64,000 nt of DNA, from assembly GCF_009796785.1 (NCBI RefSeq), contig NZ_CP047026.1, positions 3,640,501 through 3,704,500 of the forward strand. The letters run 5' to 3'. Both the position numbers and the translations under genes were made by a program. The number at the start of each line of letters is the position of its first letter. Positions within the stretch are counted from its first letter, which is position 1. Below the pieces are notes generated by a model. That model made no database searches. It saw only the letters and a list, made by a program, of their open reading frames with translations, and had not been told where the DNA came from. Below are positions 7,917 to 17,352 of this stretch, piece by piece. This DNA comes from Polaribacter sp. L3A8. GTDB taxonomy: Bacteria > Bacteroidota > Bacteroidia > Flavobacteriales > Flavobacteriaceae.

Positions 7917-9235
7917 GTTGGTATAAAATATAAAATGATACAACTTAAAATTCCCCAAATATTTACCCACAATAATGAGGCGTATTTTCCTTCTGTAAAG
8001 ATGAATGCTTCCGGAAAAATATCAAAAATGAGAAAAAAACCGAAAACTAATCCGCAGAAAACACTTAAATAGAAACTGATTCTTGGCACTTTTACTTTCC
8101 AAAATATAAAAATAGGAGTGAGGCCAATAACCATGGTTCCAGAGATGGTAGTTGCTGATAAAATTTCAGCATTTAAAAACACCGGAACTGTTCCTAAAAC
8201 AGCAACGATTATCATGGTAATTCTTCCGAAGGAAACCGTTTTTTTGATATTTAAATCAATAGCGATTAACTTAGAAAAAGACGAGAATGTAGAATCTAAA
8301 GTAGAGGCTGCAGAGGTAATCATAATAAAGTTAATGACTAATAAAATAACCACTCCAAACGCTTTACCAACTTCTACAGCTGCTTGTCCAGACATTCCTT
8401 TTGTTTGCGCATACACACCAATTAAACTGAATAAAACAATACAAATTGGACCTAAACCACTTGCCCATAAAAAGCTTCTTCTGGTTACTTTAGGGGATGA
8501 AATAAAACCTCTGTCCGTTAAAACAGGATCGTGAAAAGGGTAACTAAAAGATTGTATAATTGCAGCAAAAAAGAGGTTTAATCCTAACTCGAAACTCCAA
8601 GTTCCTGAACTAACAATTTGTGCTGTAGAAAAATCATCCGTAGTAAAAATTGTTCCTAAAATAATGAGCAATAAAACAGAAAATAATACCATTTGTATGA
8701 CGTCTGTAAAAATAGAACTACTCAATCCGCCTTTTAAAGCGTAGGATAATGTTAATAAAGTAAAAACGATAATTGCCCAATAATAACCGCTAGTTCCTTG
8801 TGCTCCAAAATAACTTCCAATAACCATCGTATTACTCCAAACTTCATTAAACAGCCTAAAAGCAATCAATACAGAAAAGATAGCCATGGCATTTTTACCA
8901 AACTTGGTCGTTAAAAAATGATGAATACTTTTAAAATTTCCTTTGGTTCTTAATTGATAAATAATAATACCTGCAACGGCAAATGATAGGTAATAACCAG
9001 CATACGCTACACCACCAACCAACCCAAAAGACAAGCCTAAATTTGCTGCGTTGGTAATGCTTTTCGCAAAAATCCAAGAGATAATTAAGCTACCCGTTAA
9101 TACCAAAGTATTGGGCGCTTTCTTTTTGTGCACAGCTTTAAAAAACTGATCTGTGGTTTTTGCGAGCGGCGATAAAAAGTACAAGGTTAGACTTGAACAA
9201 ATTATTAAAACCCATTGCCAATTAATTACATCCAT
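7901..9235 (-). CDS. Sodium:solute symporter (SSS family)
   Basis: Inner-membrane Na+-coupled importer of 444 residues with about 12-13 hydrophobic helices. It has the SSS-type repeat of helices around YAGYYLSFAVAG and the Ser/Thr-rich segment ITSAASTLDSTFSSFSK, which corresponds to the sodium-site helix of the LeuT-fold symporters. It follows the SusD gene by 6 bp and overlaps the metallophosphoesterase start, so it is translationally coupled in one operon. SusCD plus an inner-membrane symporter would make an outer-to-cytoplasm uptake route; the solute is unknown. Confidence 0.85.
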   Translation of the reverse strand: MDVINWQWVLIICSSLTLYFLSPLAKTTDQFFKAVHKKKAPNTLVLTGSLIISWIFAKSITNAANLGLSFGLVGGVAYAGYYLSFAVAGIIIYQLRTKGNFKSIHHFLTTKFGKNAMAIFSVLIAFRLFNEVWSNTMVIGSYFGAQGTSGYYWAIIVFTLLTLSYALKGGLSSSIFTDVIQMVLFSVLLLIILGTIFTTDDFSTAQIVSSGTWSFELGLNLFFAAIIQSFSYPFHDPVLTDRGFISSPKVTRRSFLWASGLGPICIVLFSLIGVYAQTKGMSGQAAVEVGKAFGVVILLVINFIMITSAASTLDSTFSSFSKLIAIDLNIKKTVSFGRITMIIVAVLGTVPVFLNAEILSATTISGTMVIGLTPIFIFWKVKVPRISFYLSVFCGLVFGFFLIFDIFPEAFIFTEGKYASLLWVNIWGILSCIILYFIPTWIKK

Positions 9236-9241
9236 ATTTTT

Positions 9242-10681
9242 CTATTCGTTCCACCAAACTTTTACGTCTAGACTGTTTCCGTTTGTTGCTGTTTCTGCCA
9301 CTTTATAATTCTCTATATTTAAGGATGCTGCTTCTGCAGGATATGGCATCCTAACAGGAATTAAATCGTTATTTAAACTTGCAGATATTGTTTTTAAAGC
9401 AGGAAAACCTGTTCTTCTATATTCTGTCCAACCTTCATATCCGTTAATAAGAGAAGCAATCCATTTTTGAGTGATAATTTGTTCTAAAGGTGATTTTCCT
9501 ACAGCGTTATAATTTGCATTTACAGTTAAATACGTTGCAGGTAAATTGGTGTTCCAATATTCAAAAGCTTGTGTAACGCCAGTATTGTATAATGTTTCTG
9601 CATTAGCTGTAATGAATCCTTTTTCAGCAGCTTCGGCTAACAAAAAATTAGTTTCCCAAGCAGTCATAAAATTAGCATCTAATGTAGAAGTGTCTTCTCT
9701 AAAAATGGTTCCTGCTAAAGAATAGTCAGACAAAGCAACTGATGTTGATGATGCGTCAATTCCGTTTAATAAACCATTAAATTCATTAGAAGTCGAATTA
9801 GAAAAAGGTCTGAAAAAGGTTTCAATTCTAGCATCATTTAAATCAGTCAGAATTTCTTCCATGGTTTCAGAAAGCACAAAATTATTAAAATCACCAACTC
9901 TTAATTGTGCCAATCTAAAACTGTTTGGTTCTGAATTTGTGAAATCGAAAACCGCATTTTCTGTATTATTTTTCATGTAATTACCTTCGGTAAATACCGT
10001 TTGCAATTGTGTAGCAACATCAACTTTACCAGAAATACGAACTAAATATTTAATTTTTAATGAGTTTGCAAATCGTATCCAAGAGTCTAAATTTCCATTA
10101 TATAAAATATCGCCCTCTAAAGGAATAGAACCAGTATAGGCTTTTATAGCAGCAATTCCTTTGTCTAGATTGTCTAAAATTCCGTTTTCATTTAGATAAA
10201 TGTCTTCTTGTAAATCATATTTAGGAGTAACCGTTCCATCAATTCCATTAAAGGCTTCAAAATACGGGACATCACCAAACAAATCTGTTAAACCTGCAGT
10301 CATATAAGCTTTTAAAATTAATGCAGGACCTTCATAAACTGAAAATGCAGCTGTTTCTTGAGCTTGCTTTAAGATGATTTCATTATCACGCAAATTCGTA
10401 TAAAATATTGGCCAAGGATTTCCGCCTAATTGTGGACTTTTTAAATCGTGTCTGTCAAATAAATTAAAATCTAAAGCGGTTCTGTGTTGTGCTAATAAAT
10501 CTCCAGCAACAAAACCTTCATAGCTCATGTTTTCGCCAAAGTCGTAAATAACTTGTCTTAACAACAAACTTGGTTGCACAGCAACAGGTGCGTTTGGGTT
10601 GGTATTTAAATCTTCAAAACCATTGGTGCAACTTGTAGCTATAAAAACAAAAATTGCAATTGTATATATAATTTTTTTCAT
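9242..10681 (-). CDS. SusD/RagB-like nutrient-binding outer membrane lipoprotein
   Basis: Surface lipoprotein that caps its SusC partner and binds the imported nutrient. The ATG at 10681 is chosen over the in-frame one at 10702, which would overlap the SusC stop; this leaves a clean lipoprotein signal (KKIIYTIAIFVFIATSC) with the lipid-bearing Cys near residue 18. The protein is 479 residues and matches the SusD-like type starting NGFEDLNTNPNAP. It starts 10 bp after the SusC stop. Binding residues cannot be assigned from sequence. Confidence 0.9.
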   Translation of the reverse strand: MKKIIYTIAIFVFIATSCTNGFEDLNTNPNAPVAVQPSLLLRQVIYDFGENMSYEGFVAGDLLAQHRTALDFNLFDRHDLKSPQLGGNPWPIFYTNLRDNEIILKQAQETAAFSVYEGPALILKAYMTAGLTDLFGDVPYFEAFNGIDGTVTPKYDLQEDIYLNENGILDNLDKGIAAIKAYTGSIPLEGDILYNGNLDSWIRFANSLKIKYLVRISGKVDVATQLQTVFTEGNYMKNNTENAVFDFTNSEPNSFRLAQLRVGDFNNFVLSETMEEILTDLNDARIETFFRPFSNSTSNEFNGLLNGIDASSTSVALSDYSLAGTIFREDTSTLDANFMTAWETNFLLAEAAEKGFITANAETLYNTGVTQAFEYWNTNLPATYLTVNANYNAVGKSPLEQIITQKWIASLINGYEGWTEYRRTGFPALKTISASLNNDLIPVRMPYPAEAASLNIENYKVAETATNGNSLDVKVWWNE

Positions 10682-10691
10682 TGTCTTTTTT

Positions 10692-13600
10692 TTAAAAATC
10701 AAAACCTACTTTAAAACCTAAACTTCTGCTAGAAGCATAACTTAAATCTTCAACTCCACTTACAAAACCATTTCCTTGAACAGCTAATTGTTCAGGGTCA
10801 AAATGTGGGTTTTCGGTAATTACAAATAAGTTATTTCCAATAAAAGAAAAGTTCATTGTAGAGGTGTTTTTTAACCCTAAAAAACCTTCGTTCAAATTTA
10901 ATGTGTAGCCAATAGAAAACTGACGTAACTTTAAATAAGAAGCATCATATACATTGTTTTCTTCGTGATTTCTGTCGTAAAATTGTCTGTAATAACTTTC
11001 TGCAGAAACTGCAACAGTGTTTCGTTGGCCAGTATTTACATTTACACCTTGTGCAATAATTCCTTCAGTTGGTCTGTTTGCAGTTTCTGCTAATTGACCG
11101 CCAACGTTACCTAAAGCACGTGTTCTAGAAACAATTTCACCACCTTGTCTCCAATCAAATAAGAAGCTTGCGTTCCAATCTTTGTATTTAAATGAGTTGT
11201 TCCATCCTAAAGTAAAATCTGGATTGTAATTACCAATTTTAACCAAATCATTATCGGCAATAAAACGGCCATCATCATCTAAAAGAAATTCTCCGTTTTC
11301 ATTTTTTTGATATCCTGTTCCGTATAAATCTCCAATTTGCCCGCCTTCTTCTACTTGAAACCAAACAGTTTGGTTTGCGCTATCGTAAATTCTACTATAC
11401 GCTAAGGTTAAACGACCATCATCTTGAGGTAAATTAGTAATAACAGACTTGTTGGTTGCAAAGTTAAAAGTAGTATTCCATTTAAAATTAGATGTTTTAA
11501 TAGGTGTTCCTCCTAAAATAATTTCAACACCCTTTGTGTTTATTTCTCCGCCATTTACAACTTGTTGGTTGTAACCAGATGAAATAGGAATTGGTAATGA
11601 AATAATTTGATCTTTAGTTGTTGCATTATAATAGGTAAAATCGATATTTAAACGGTCTTTAAAGAAGCGAAGATCTGTGCCAAACTCATACGAAGTGGTT
11701 AATTCTGGTTTTAAATTTTCATTCGGAATAAAATCTTGATCACTAAAAGTAGGTTGTCCGTTAAATGTTGTTTGTGATACAAAAGCACCCGATGTTTGAT
11801 ATGGATTTGTGTCATTACCAACCTGAGCAATACTTGCTCTTATCTTAGCAAAAGAAATAATTGCTGGTAATTTTGTGTAATTTGATACAATAAAACTAGA
11901 AGAAATAGACGGATAAAAGAAGGATGTGCCGTCTACAGAAAATGGAGTTGCCAATGCACTAGACCAATCATTTCTTCCTGTAATATCTACATATAAATAG
12001 TTTTTATAACCCAGTTTTGCAATTCCGTATAAAGAGTTAATTCTCTTTTTAGAATCAAACTGAAAAGCTTCTATAGGAGAAGCAGCGTTGTTTAAACTAA
12101 AAATTCCGGGTTGTGCTAAATTGGTAGTTTGTAGTTGTTTTGTGGATGCCGTTTGGTCTAATCTATTTCCTCCAAAAGAAGCATCAAAAGAAAAAACGCC
12201 AAAATTGTCTTTATAATTAATTAAGAAATCTGTATTTATTTCTCTGTAAAAAACATCGTGTTCTGCATACGCTCCGTTTTGAAAACGGTTAGAGCTAAAA
12301 TTACGTTTAAAGATTCTTTTTTCTGATGAATAATCCATTCCAGAACGTAAAGAAACACTTAGTTTATCTGTAAATTTATGATTGATAGCAATGTTACCAA
12401 AAACACGATCTCTGTTAAAAGAGTTGGTGTTTTCATTTAATATAAAATACGGATTATCGAAAAAAGTATAATTAAAAGAATATTGTTGCAGACCTTCTAA
12501 ACCTGGTTGCCAATAGTTTTTTAAGTTATTAATATCTAAAGATCTTGGTCCCCAAGCAACCAAAGAATAATTTACATTTTCGCTTCCATAACCATTTGCT
12601 GGTCTATTATCGCTACTAGAATTTACATAGTTTAAAGAAGTAGCAATTTTTGTTTTTTCAGTCGGATTAAAATTCATTTTTAAAGCCGCCGTTTTTCTAT
12701 TTAAATTTACACCCGGAATGATAGATTCGCTATCTAAATTGGTTAATGATAATCTGTAAGAACCTCCAGCAAAAGTATCTGTAATAGATATATTATTAAT
12801 GGTTGTAACACCTGTTTGATAAAAATCTTTTAAATTATCTGGGTTCGATTTAAATAAAGTTGGAGTAATCGATAGGTCATTATATAAAGCAGTATCTCCA
12901 CCACGAACTACTGTTCCGTTTGGTAAAGTTACAGGAGAATCAAATTGCGCAACTAAGTTTCCTGCGTCTAATTTTGGCCCCCAAGAATAAGTAATATTAT
13001 CACTTGTTCCGCCACCTAAACCATCTACATATTCAAAAATACCACCTTGCCCTTGTCCGTATTCATTTTGAAATTCTGGCAAACGAAAAGCAGTATCAAA
13101 CGTAATAGAAGAATTCATACTAATTCCTAATCCTTTTTTCTTGCTTCCGTCTTTTGTTTTAATCACAATAACTCCGTTAGAAGCTCTCGTACCATACAAA
13201 GCCGCAGCACTTGGTCCTTTTAAAACAGTTACAGATTCAATATCATCTGGGTTTACTTCCATAGCACCGTTTCCAAAATCTATTTCTTGAAAACCAGCAG
13301 CAGCTTCATTTGTAAAGTTAAAAACAGTGTTGTTGTTTATCGGAGTTCCATCAACCACAAAAAGCGGATTGTTGTTAGAGAAAGAAGCTTCTCCACGAAT
13401 GGTTATTTTTGATGATGAACCGACTCCGGTTGCTCCCTGAGAAATAGTAACACCTGCTAATTTACCCGATAAATTATCTAAAAAGTTAGGTGTCTTTACT
13501 TCGGATAATTCTTTGGCTTTTATTTCTTGAACTACATAACCTAATTCTTTTGTCTTTCTATTTACACCTAAAGCAGTAACAACAATTTCATTTAAACTAG

Positions 13601-13886
13601 TTTCTAATTCAGTAAGTTGAATGTCTATTATTGTTTTATTTTCTATTTTTATCCTTTGGGTTTTATAGCCTAAAGAACTAAAAGTTAAAAACTGATCATC
13701 TTCTAAAATAGCAATAGAATAAAATCCGTCTAAATTAGAAGTTGTACCATTTTTGGATGATGAAGAGATACTTATGTAAGGTATTTCTTTTCCTGTATTT
13801 TTATCTGTAATGGTACCTGTAATTGTTGTTTGTGAAAAAGTGATGCTCGTAAACAGCAACAAAATCCACATGTAAATGTGTTTCAT
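10692..13886 (-). CDS. SusC/RagA TonB-linked outer membrane transporter
   Basis: TonB-dependent beta-barrel of 1064 residues. Order: signal peptide (1-18, ending ITFSQ), a carboxypeptidase-regulatory-like domain (about 20-95, GTITDKNTGKEIPYISIS), plug domain (about 120-245) with the SusC signature LFVVDGTPINN and AALYGTRASNGVIVIKTK, then the 22-strand barrel ending in an aromatic residue (GFDF). With the SusD lipoprotein it forms an energised uptake pair. Genes upstream and downstream belong to the arsenosugar locus, so import or export-recapture of an arsenosugar or its algal precursor is possible, but a glycan or peptide is equally compatible. Confidence 0.93.
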   Translation of the reverse strand: MKHIYMWILLLFTSITFSQTTITGTITDKNTGKEIPYISISSSSKNGTTSNLDGFYSIAILEDDQFLTFSSLGYKTQRIKIENKTIIDIQLTELETSLNEIVVTALGVNRKTKELGYVVQEIKAKELSEVKTPNFLDNLSGKLAGVTISQGATGVGSSSKITIRGEASFSNNNPLFVVDGTPINNNTVFNFTNEAAAGFQEIDFGNGAMEVNPDDIESVTVLKGPSAAALYGTRASNGVIVIKTKDGSKKKGLGISMNSSITFDTAFRLPEFQNEYGQGQGGIFEYVDGLGGGTSDNITYSWGPKLDAGNLVAQFDSPVTLPNGTVVRGGDTALYNDLSITPTLFKSNPDNLKDFYQTGVTTINNISITDTFAGGSYRLSLTNLDSESIIPGVNLNRKTAALKMNFNPTEKTKIATSLNYVNSSSDNRPANGYGSENVNYSLVAWGPRSLDINNLKNYWQPGLEGLQQYSFNYTFFDNPYFILNENTNSFNRDRVFGNIAINHKFTDKLSVSLRSGMDYSSEKRIFKRNFSSNRFQNGAYAEHDVFYREINTDFLINYKDNFGVFSFDASFGGNRLDQTASTKQLQTTNLAQPGIFSLNNAASPIEAFQFDSKKRINSLYGIAKLGYKNYLYVDITGRNDWSSALATPFSVDGTSFFYPSISSSFIVSNYTKLPAIISFAKIRASIAQVGNDTNPYQTSGAFVSQTTFNGQPTFSDQDFIPNENLKPELTTSYEFGTDLRFFKDRLNIDFTYYNATTKDQIISLPIPISSGYNQQVVNGGEINTKGVEIILGGTPIKTSNFKWNTTFNFATNKSVITNLPQDDGRLTLAYSRIYDSANQTVWFQVEEGGQIGDLYGTGYQKNENGEFLLDDDGRFIADNDLVKIGNYNPDFTLGWNNSFKYKDWNASFLFDWRQGGEIVSRTRALGNVGGQLAETANRPTEGIIAQGVNVNTGQRNTVAVSAESYYRQFYDRNHEENNVYDASYLKLRQFSIGYTLNLNEGFLGLKNTSTMNFSFIGNNLFVITENPHFDPEQLAVQGNGFVSGVEDLSYASSRSLGFKVGFDF

Positions 13887-13930
13887 TTAGTGATAATTTT
13901 TGTGTAAAAATATTTTTAGCCTAAACTGTT

Positions 13931-14020
13931 GTCAGTTCGAGCGGAGTCGAGAATCATTTTATTTAATAACGAAATCTTATAACTTTGTTAAAAGAGATCT
14001 CTGCTATTAAGAATGATTCT
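13931..14020. repeat. Intergenic repeat, gtcaGttcgagcg family
   Basis: Left end gtcagttcgagcggagtcg then gagaatcatt; right end aagaatgattct inverts part of the left side. It resembles the element at 15778-15835 and lies between the second glycosyltransferase and susC. Confidence 0.5.
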
Positions 14021-14029
14021 GAAAATTTA

Positions 14030-14707
14030 TTACGCAAAAATAATTGGTGAACCTTTATTAAAGTTCTTAGAAAATGAAGTTTTTAATATTGAAAAATCAG
14101 CTTCAAAAAAAGCGATTTTAATTGCGAAGAATAATTTTTGTAGAAGTTTTAATATTGATAAAGGAATTGCTTTAAAGCTGTCTAAGATAAATTGAATATC
14201 TTCCTTTGAGTCAATATCATTTAGCAATTCTAAAAATTGAATTTCTAAATTTTTACTAGTTGCTATATTAGCAATACTTTTGTGCAAACGATTGGTTTGC
14301 CAAGGTAATTTGATGAAACTTTCTTTATCAAAATGAGCTTTTTGAATTCCCATTAAATAAAAACCTCCATCTCTAGAAGGGCCTAAAACTAAATTGTTGG
14401 TTTCAAGTTGCTGTAAAGTATCAACTAAATGGTGTGTTTTTAAATGTGGCGTGTCATTACCAATGGTAATTACGTTATCAAAACCTTTGTTAAAAACACC
14501 TTGAATAGCATTGGAAAAACGGTCTCCAAAAGAAGTTCCTATTTGTTGTTTTTCTGAAATAAGAAAATATGCTATTCCAGATTTTTCTACCAATTTTAAG
14601 GTTTGTGCATTTAGTGCAGAAAAAACATCCGCAGAAAGAAACGATTTTCTTTCTACTTCTTTTTCCGCAGAATTTGCAAAAATTAATATGGCAGTTTTTT
14701 TATTCAT
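14030..14707 (-). CDS. Second DUF2064/TIGR04282-type glycosyltransferase
   Basis: 225-residue GT-A-like protein. It shares with the protein at 4785-5387 the pattern of an N-terminal strand (TAILIFANSAEKE), IGNDTPHLK (equivalent to IGSDLYDLS) and LVLGPSRDGGFYLMGI (equivalent to IGPAIDGGYYLLGM). The TRLA segment of the first copy is not conserved here. It starts 3 bp after the arsS stop, so the two are one transcript. Two such enzymes in one locus suggest two successive transfers or two products. Confidence 0.85.
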   Translation of the reverse strand: MNKKTAILIFANSAEKEVERKSFLSADVFSALNAQTLKLVEKSGIAYFLISEKQQIGTSFGDRFSNAIQGVFNKGFDNVITIGNDTPHLKTHHLVDTLQQLETNNLVLGPSRDGGFYLMGIQKAHFDKESFIKLPWQTNRLHKSIANIATSKNLEIQFLELLNDIDSKEDIQFILDSFKAIPLSILKLLQKLFFAIKIAFFEADFSILKTSFSKNFNKGSPIIFA

Positions 14708-14710
14708 AAA

Positions 14711-15766
14711 TTACGCAACAACGCCTTGACAGCTACTTCCTGCGCCAGCAGTACATCCGTAACAATGTTGGTTTATAATAATATTTCTGTCTTGTAATAA
14801 CTCTTCGTTATAATCAGAAATGTGTTTTACTTTACTAGCAACTTTTAAATTTAGCATTTGGTTAAAATCGCAATCAAATAACCAACCATCCCAACTAATA
14901 GAAATTGTATTTGTACACATTACATTTTCTACAGCAGCCGGATTGTATGCGTCTAATAAAGAATGCATGTAATCTTCATAATTATCTGATGCGATTAAAT
15001 AATCTAAAAAGCGACTAATTGGTAAGTTTGTAATTGCAAACAATTGATGAAAATCGATGTCAAATTCAGATTTCAAAGCCTTTTTAAAATCGTTCTGTAA
15101 AGCCATCTGATCTCCAGGTAAAAATGCGCCAGAAGGATTATAAACTAAATCTAATTTTAAGTCAGAACCTTCTAAACCATAACCAATAGCATTTAATTCT
15201 TGCAATGCTTTTATCGATTTATCGAAAACACCATTTCCACGTTGTTTATCTGTTTTTCCACGCGTCCAGTGCGGCATAGAAGAAACCACATGCACTCCGT
15301 GTTTCTTAAAGAATTGGGGTAAATCGTAATATTTTTTGTTAGCTCTAATAATTGTTAAGTTAGAACGCACAATAAAATCTTTAATTCCTGCTTTGGCAGC
15401 TTCCTCTACAAACCATCTAAAATTTGGGTTCATTTCTGGCGCTCCACCTGTTAAATCTAAGGTGTGCGCTTCTGTTTTTTTAATAACATCTAAACATTGT
15501 TGCATGGTTTCTTTGGTCATGATCTCTTTACGATCTGGACCAGCATCTACATGACAATGTTCGCAAACTTGGTTACACATGTAGCCTAAGTTTATTTGTA
15601 GAATTTCTAATTTTTTAGGACGTAAAGGAAAATGACCTGTTTCTTTTATTTTTGCAGCAAATGTTGGTAGTTCTCCGTTTGCGAAAATTCCGCTAGAAAG
15701 AATTTCCATTTGACGAGACGTATTTGCAATATCGTTATTTCTTGCTTTTAATGATTTTGTAGCCAT
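14711..15766 (-). CDS. arsS: Arsenosugar-biosynthesis radical SAM protein ArsS
   Basis: Radical SAM enzyme of 351 residues believed to transfer the 5'-deoxyadenosyl group of SAM to dimethylarsenite, giving the precursor of dimethylarsinoyl-ribosides. The [4Fe-4S]-binding CxxxCxxC is C64-C68-C71 (MCNQVCEHCHVDAGP). The C-terminal DUF3641-type region carries VMCTNTISISWDGWLFDCD and C335-x2-C338-x7-C346 (HCYGCTAGAGSSCQG), a second cluster-binding set. Some relatives use selenocysteine; this one has no in-frame TGA. It is coupled to the downstream glycosyltransferase. Confidence 0.92.
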   Translation of the reverse strand: MATKSLKARNNDIANTSRQMEILSSGIFANGELPTFAAKIKETGHFPLRPKKLEILQINLGYMCNQVCEHCHVDAGPDRKEIMTKETMQQCLDVIKKTEAHTLDLTGGAPEMNPNFRWFVEEAAKAGIKDFIVRSNLTIIRANKKYYDLPQFFKKHGVHVVSSMPHWTRGKTDKQRGNGVFDKSIKALQELNAIGYGLEGSDLKLDLVYNPSGAFLPGDQMALQNDFKKALKSEFDIDFHQLFAITNLPISRFLDYLIASDNYEDYMHSLLDAYNPAAVENVMCTNTISISWDGWLFDCDFNQMLNLKVASKVKHISDYNEELLQDRNIIINQHCYGCTAGAGSSCQGVVA

Positions 15767-15783
15767 ATATTAATTCTGTCAGG

Positions 15784-15828
15784 TCGAGCGCAGTCGAGAC
15801 CTAAATATTACCTCTCGACTGCGCTCGA
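15784..15828. repeat. Perfect 16-bp inverted repeat (tcgagcgcagtcgaga)
   Basis: Two exact inverse 16-base arms around a 13-base loop, in a larger element bounded by gtcagg and an imprecise inverse end. It is GC-rich against an AT-rich background and resembles the repeat at 13931. It sits between the peroxidase-like gene and arsS; no T run marks it as a terminator. Confidence 0.75.
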
Positions 15829-15958
15829 TGAGACATTTATTTTATTAAAGAGCTTTTTTAAGGGAAGGCGATTTACGCCATTTTGATTCTTGAAACCTTC
15901 GTGAAAACTCAGGATAAGCGATCTCTAAAATTTTGCTAAAAGCAAAATTAGAGCCTGC

Positions 15959-16294
15959 TTACATCTCAAGTTTATTTACTTTATTCATCATTTGAACTCC
16001 ATGAACTAAAGTTGCTCCACTTTTAATTGCAGCTCCAACATGTATTGCTTCCATCATTTGTTCTTTGGTAATTCCGCGTTGTAAAGTGTCTTTTGTATAG
16101 GCATCTATACAGTAAGGACATTGTTCTGTATGGGCAACAGCTAAAGCGATTAAAGATTTTTCACGAGCCGTTAAAGCGCCTTCTTCAAAAACTTTTCCGT
16201 AATAGTCAAAGAACTTGTTTCCAAGCTCTTCGTTCCACTCTGTAATTTTACCGAATTTTCTTAAATCGGCTGCGTCATAATAGTTTTTAGACAT
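15959..16294 (-). CDS. Arsenosugar biosynthesis-associated peroxidase-like protein (AhpD/CMD family)
   Basis: Small all-helical carboxymuconolactone decarboxylase/AhpD-fold protein of 111 residues with the redox motif C59-P-Y-C62 inside EQCPYCIDAYTKD. The central AREKSLIALAVAH segment is typical of the family. Members with this length cluster with arsM/arsS, and a thiol-redox role in handling trivalent arsenicals is a reasonable inference. The DUF547 gene ends 34 bp upstream. Downstream, at 15925-15955, a hairpin (ctctaa..ttttgc / gcaaaattagag) could end or process the message. Confidence 0.87.
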   Translation of the reverse strand: MSKNYYDAADLRKFGKITEWNEELGNKFFDYYGKVFEEGALTAREKSLIALAVAHTEQCPYCIDAYTKDTLQRGITKEQMMEAIHVGAAIKSGATLVHGVQMMNKVNKLEM

Positions 16295-16328
16295 TTTTTT
16301 GTTTTATTTTGATTGAAAAATAAAAGTA

Positions 16329-17039
16329 CTATTTTCCGTTTAAAGTCCAATCGTATTTTAGGTAACTAATTTTAGCTTTTGGGCTAATTTTAGTTGTAGC
16401 GTATTTATTTAAAAAGTCGATAACAGAACCTTTTTTAGTGAAATCTACTTTAAACCAATCGAAAATTGAAGAAATTTGAACTTTATTAGCAGAGATTTTA
16501 TTTCTAGTAGTATCGTTCACAAAGTCTTTCATTAGTTTGTCTAAAGTTGCTTCTATGTTTTGTTCTGTAAAAGCTACATTTCCTAATTTAGGGCAAGAGC
16601 CAGAAGCGCAATTTACACCCACATGAATTCTTGCATCAAATAAGTTTTTACGTAAAATATTGTGTTCGATATGATCTAACGTATATGTTTTTCCGCCCAC
16701 TTTCGCAAAAGGAATTTTCCAAGCAGTTTTTCCATCTTGTTTAATGTCTGTAATGCTTTTTAGAGGATAGTTTTCTAAAATTATTTTGATAGTATATGCA
16801 TTGTAAGCATTAATCCAAAAAGCTTTTTGTTTATTTTCTGACCAAGAACTCGCTGGTGTCGTTTTTTCTAAATAAGAAAGGTAGCTGTCTAATTTAGCTT
16901 CATCGCTTTTTAATGATTTATAATCTACAACACCACTTTTGGTAACGTGTTTTTGTAATAAGTTGTTAAAAATTGATGTTTGTGCATTTACTTGCGATAA
17001 AGTAAAAATAGCTACTAAAGTTAAAAGTATTTTTTTCAT
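16329..17039 (-). CDS. Secreted DUF547 domain protein
   Basis: 236 residues with a signal peptide (1-19, ending QVNAQ). DUF547 features are YNAYTIKIILENYP (about 93-106) and a conserved HVGVNCASGSCPKL segment. The fold is a papain/transglutaminase-like domain whose reaction is not established. It is the first gene of the short group with the peroxidase-like protein and arsS, and DUF547 proteins recur in arsenosugar loci of this phylum. Confidence 0.87.
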   Translation of the reverse strand: MKKILLTLVAIFTLSQVNAQTSIFNNLLQKHVTKSGVVDYKSLKSDEAKLDSYLSYLEKTTPASSWSENKQKAFWINAYNAYTIKIILENYPLKSITDIKQDGKTAWKIPFAKVGGKTYTLDHIEHNILRKNLFDARIHVGVNCASGSCPKLGNVAFTEQNIEATLDKLMKDFVNDTTRNKISANKVQISSIFDWFKVDFTKKGSVIDFLNKYATTKISPKAKISYLKYDWTLNGK

Positions 17040-17352
17040 TGTTCTGTTATTTCTATAAGTATAGACGAAACCTTTTTAAGTTGATTACAAAAAACACTTC
17101 GAATTTTGTTAAATTAGAGTTAAAGCAATTTTTTGTTATTTTAAAAGAAAGTAAGTTGTTAGGGAATTGTCTGTTTTTTAAACTAGTTTAGCTTCTATTG
17201 ATTCTTTCTAATTCGCTTAAGACAGGTTAATTACTTGATGTTTCTTTATTTATTTTTTGAATAAAAAAAGGGAGTAATTAAAGAAGGAAATAGCTTCTAA
17301 AAATTATTAAGTCTAGTTTGCTGTAAGATTGCTTCGTTCCTCGCAATGACGA
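17040..17352. other. Intergenic gap with a half-copy of a dispersed repeat
   Basis: 313 bp between folP and the DUF547 gene. At 17326-17350 it holds agattgcttcgttcctcgca..., the right half of the gtcattgcgagg repeat. The rest is AT-rich with no reading frame or hairpin that I can support. Confidence 0.6.

Noticed and set aside
14013..14195. 60-codon plus-strand frame
   Set aside because: Antisense shadow of the second glycosyltransferase, partly inside an intergenic repeat.
14711..15766. Selenocysteine codon in ArsS
   Set aside because: The frame has no in-frame TGA before its end and the C-terminal motif uses Cys throughout.
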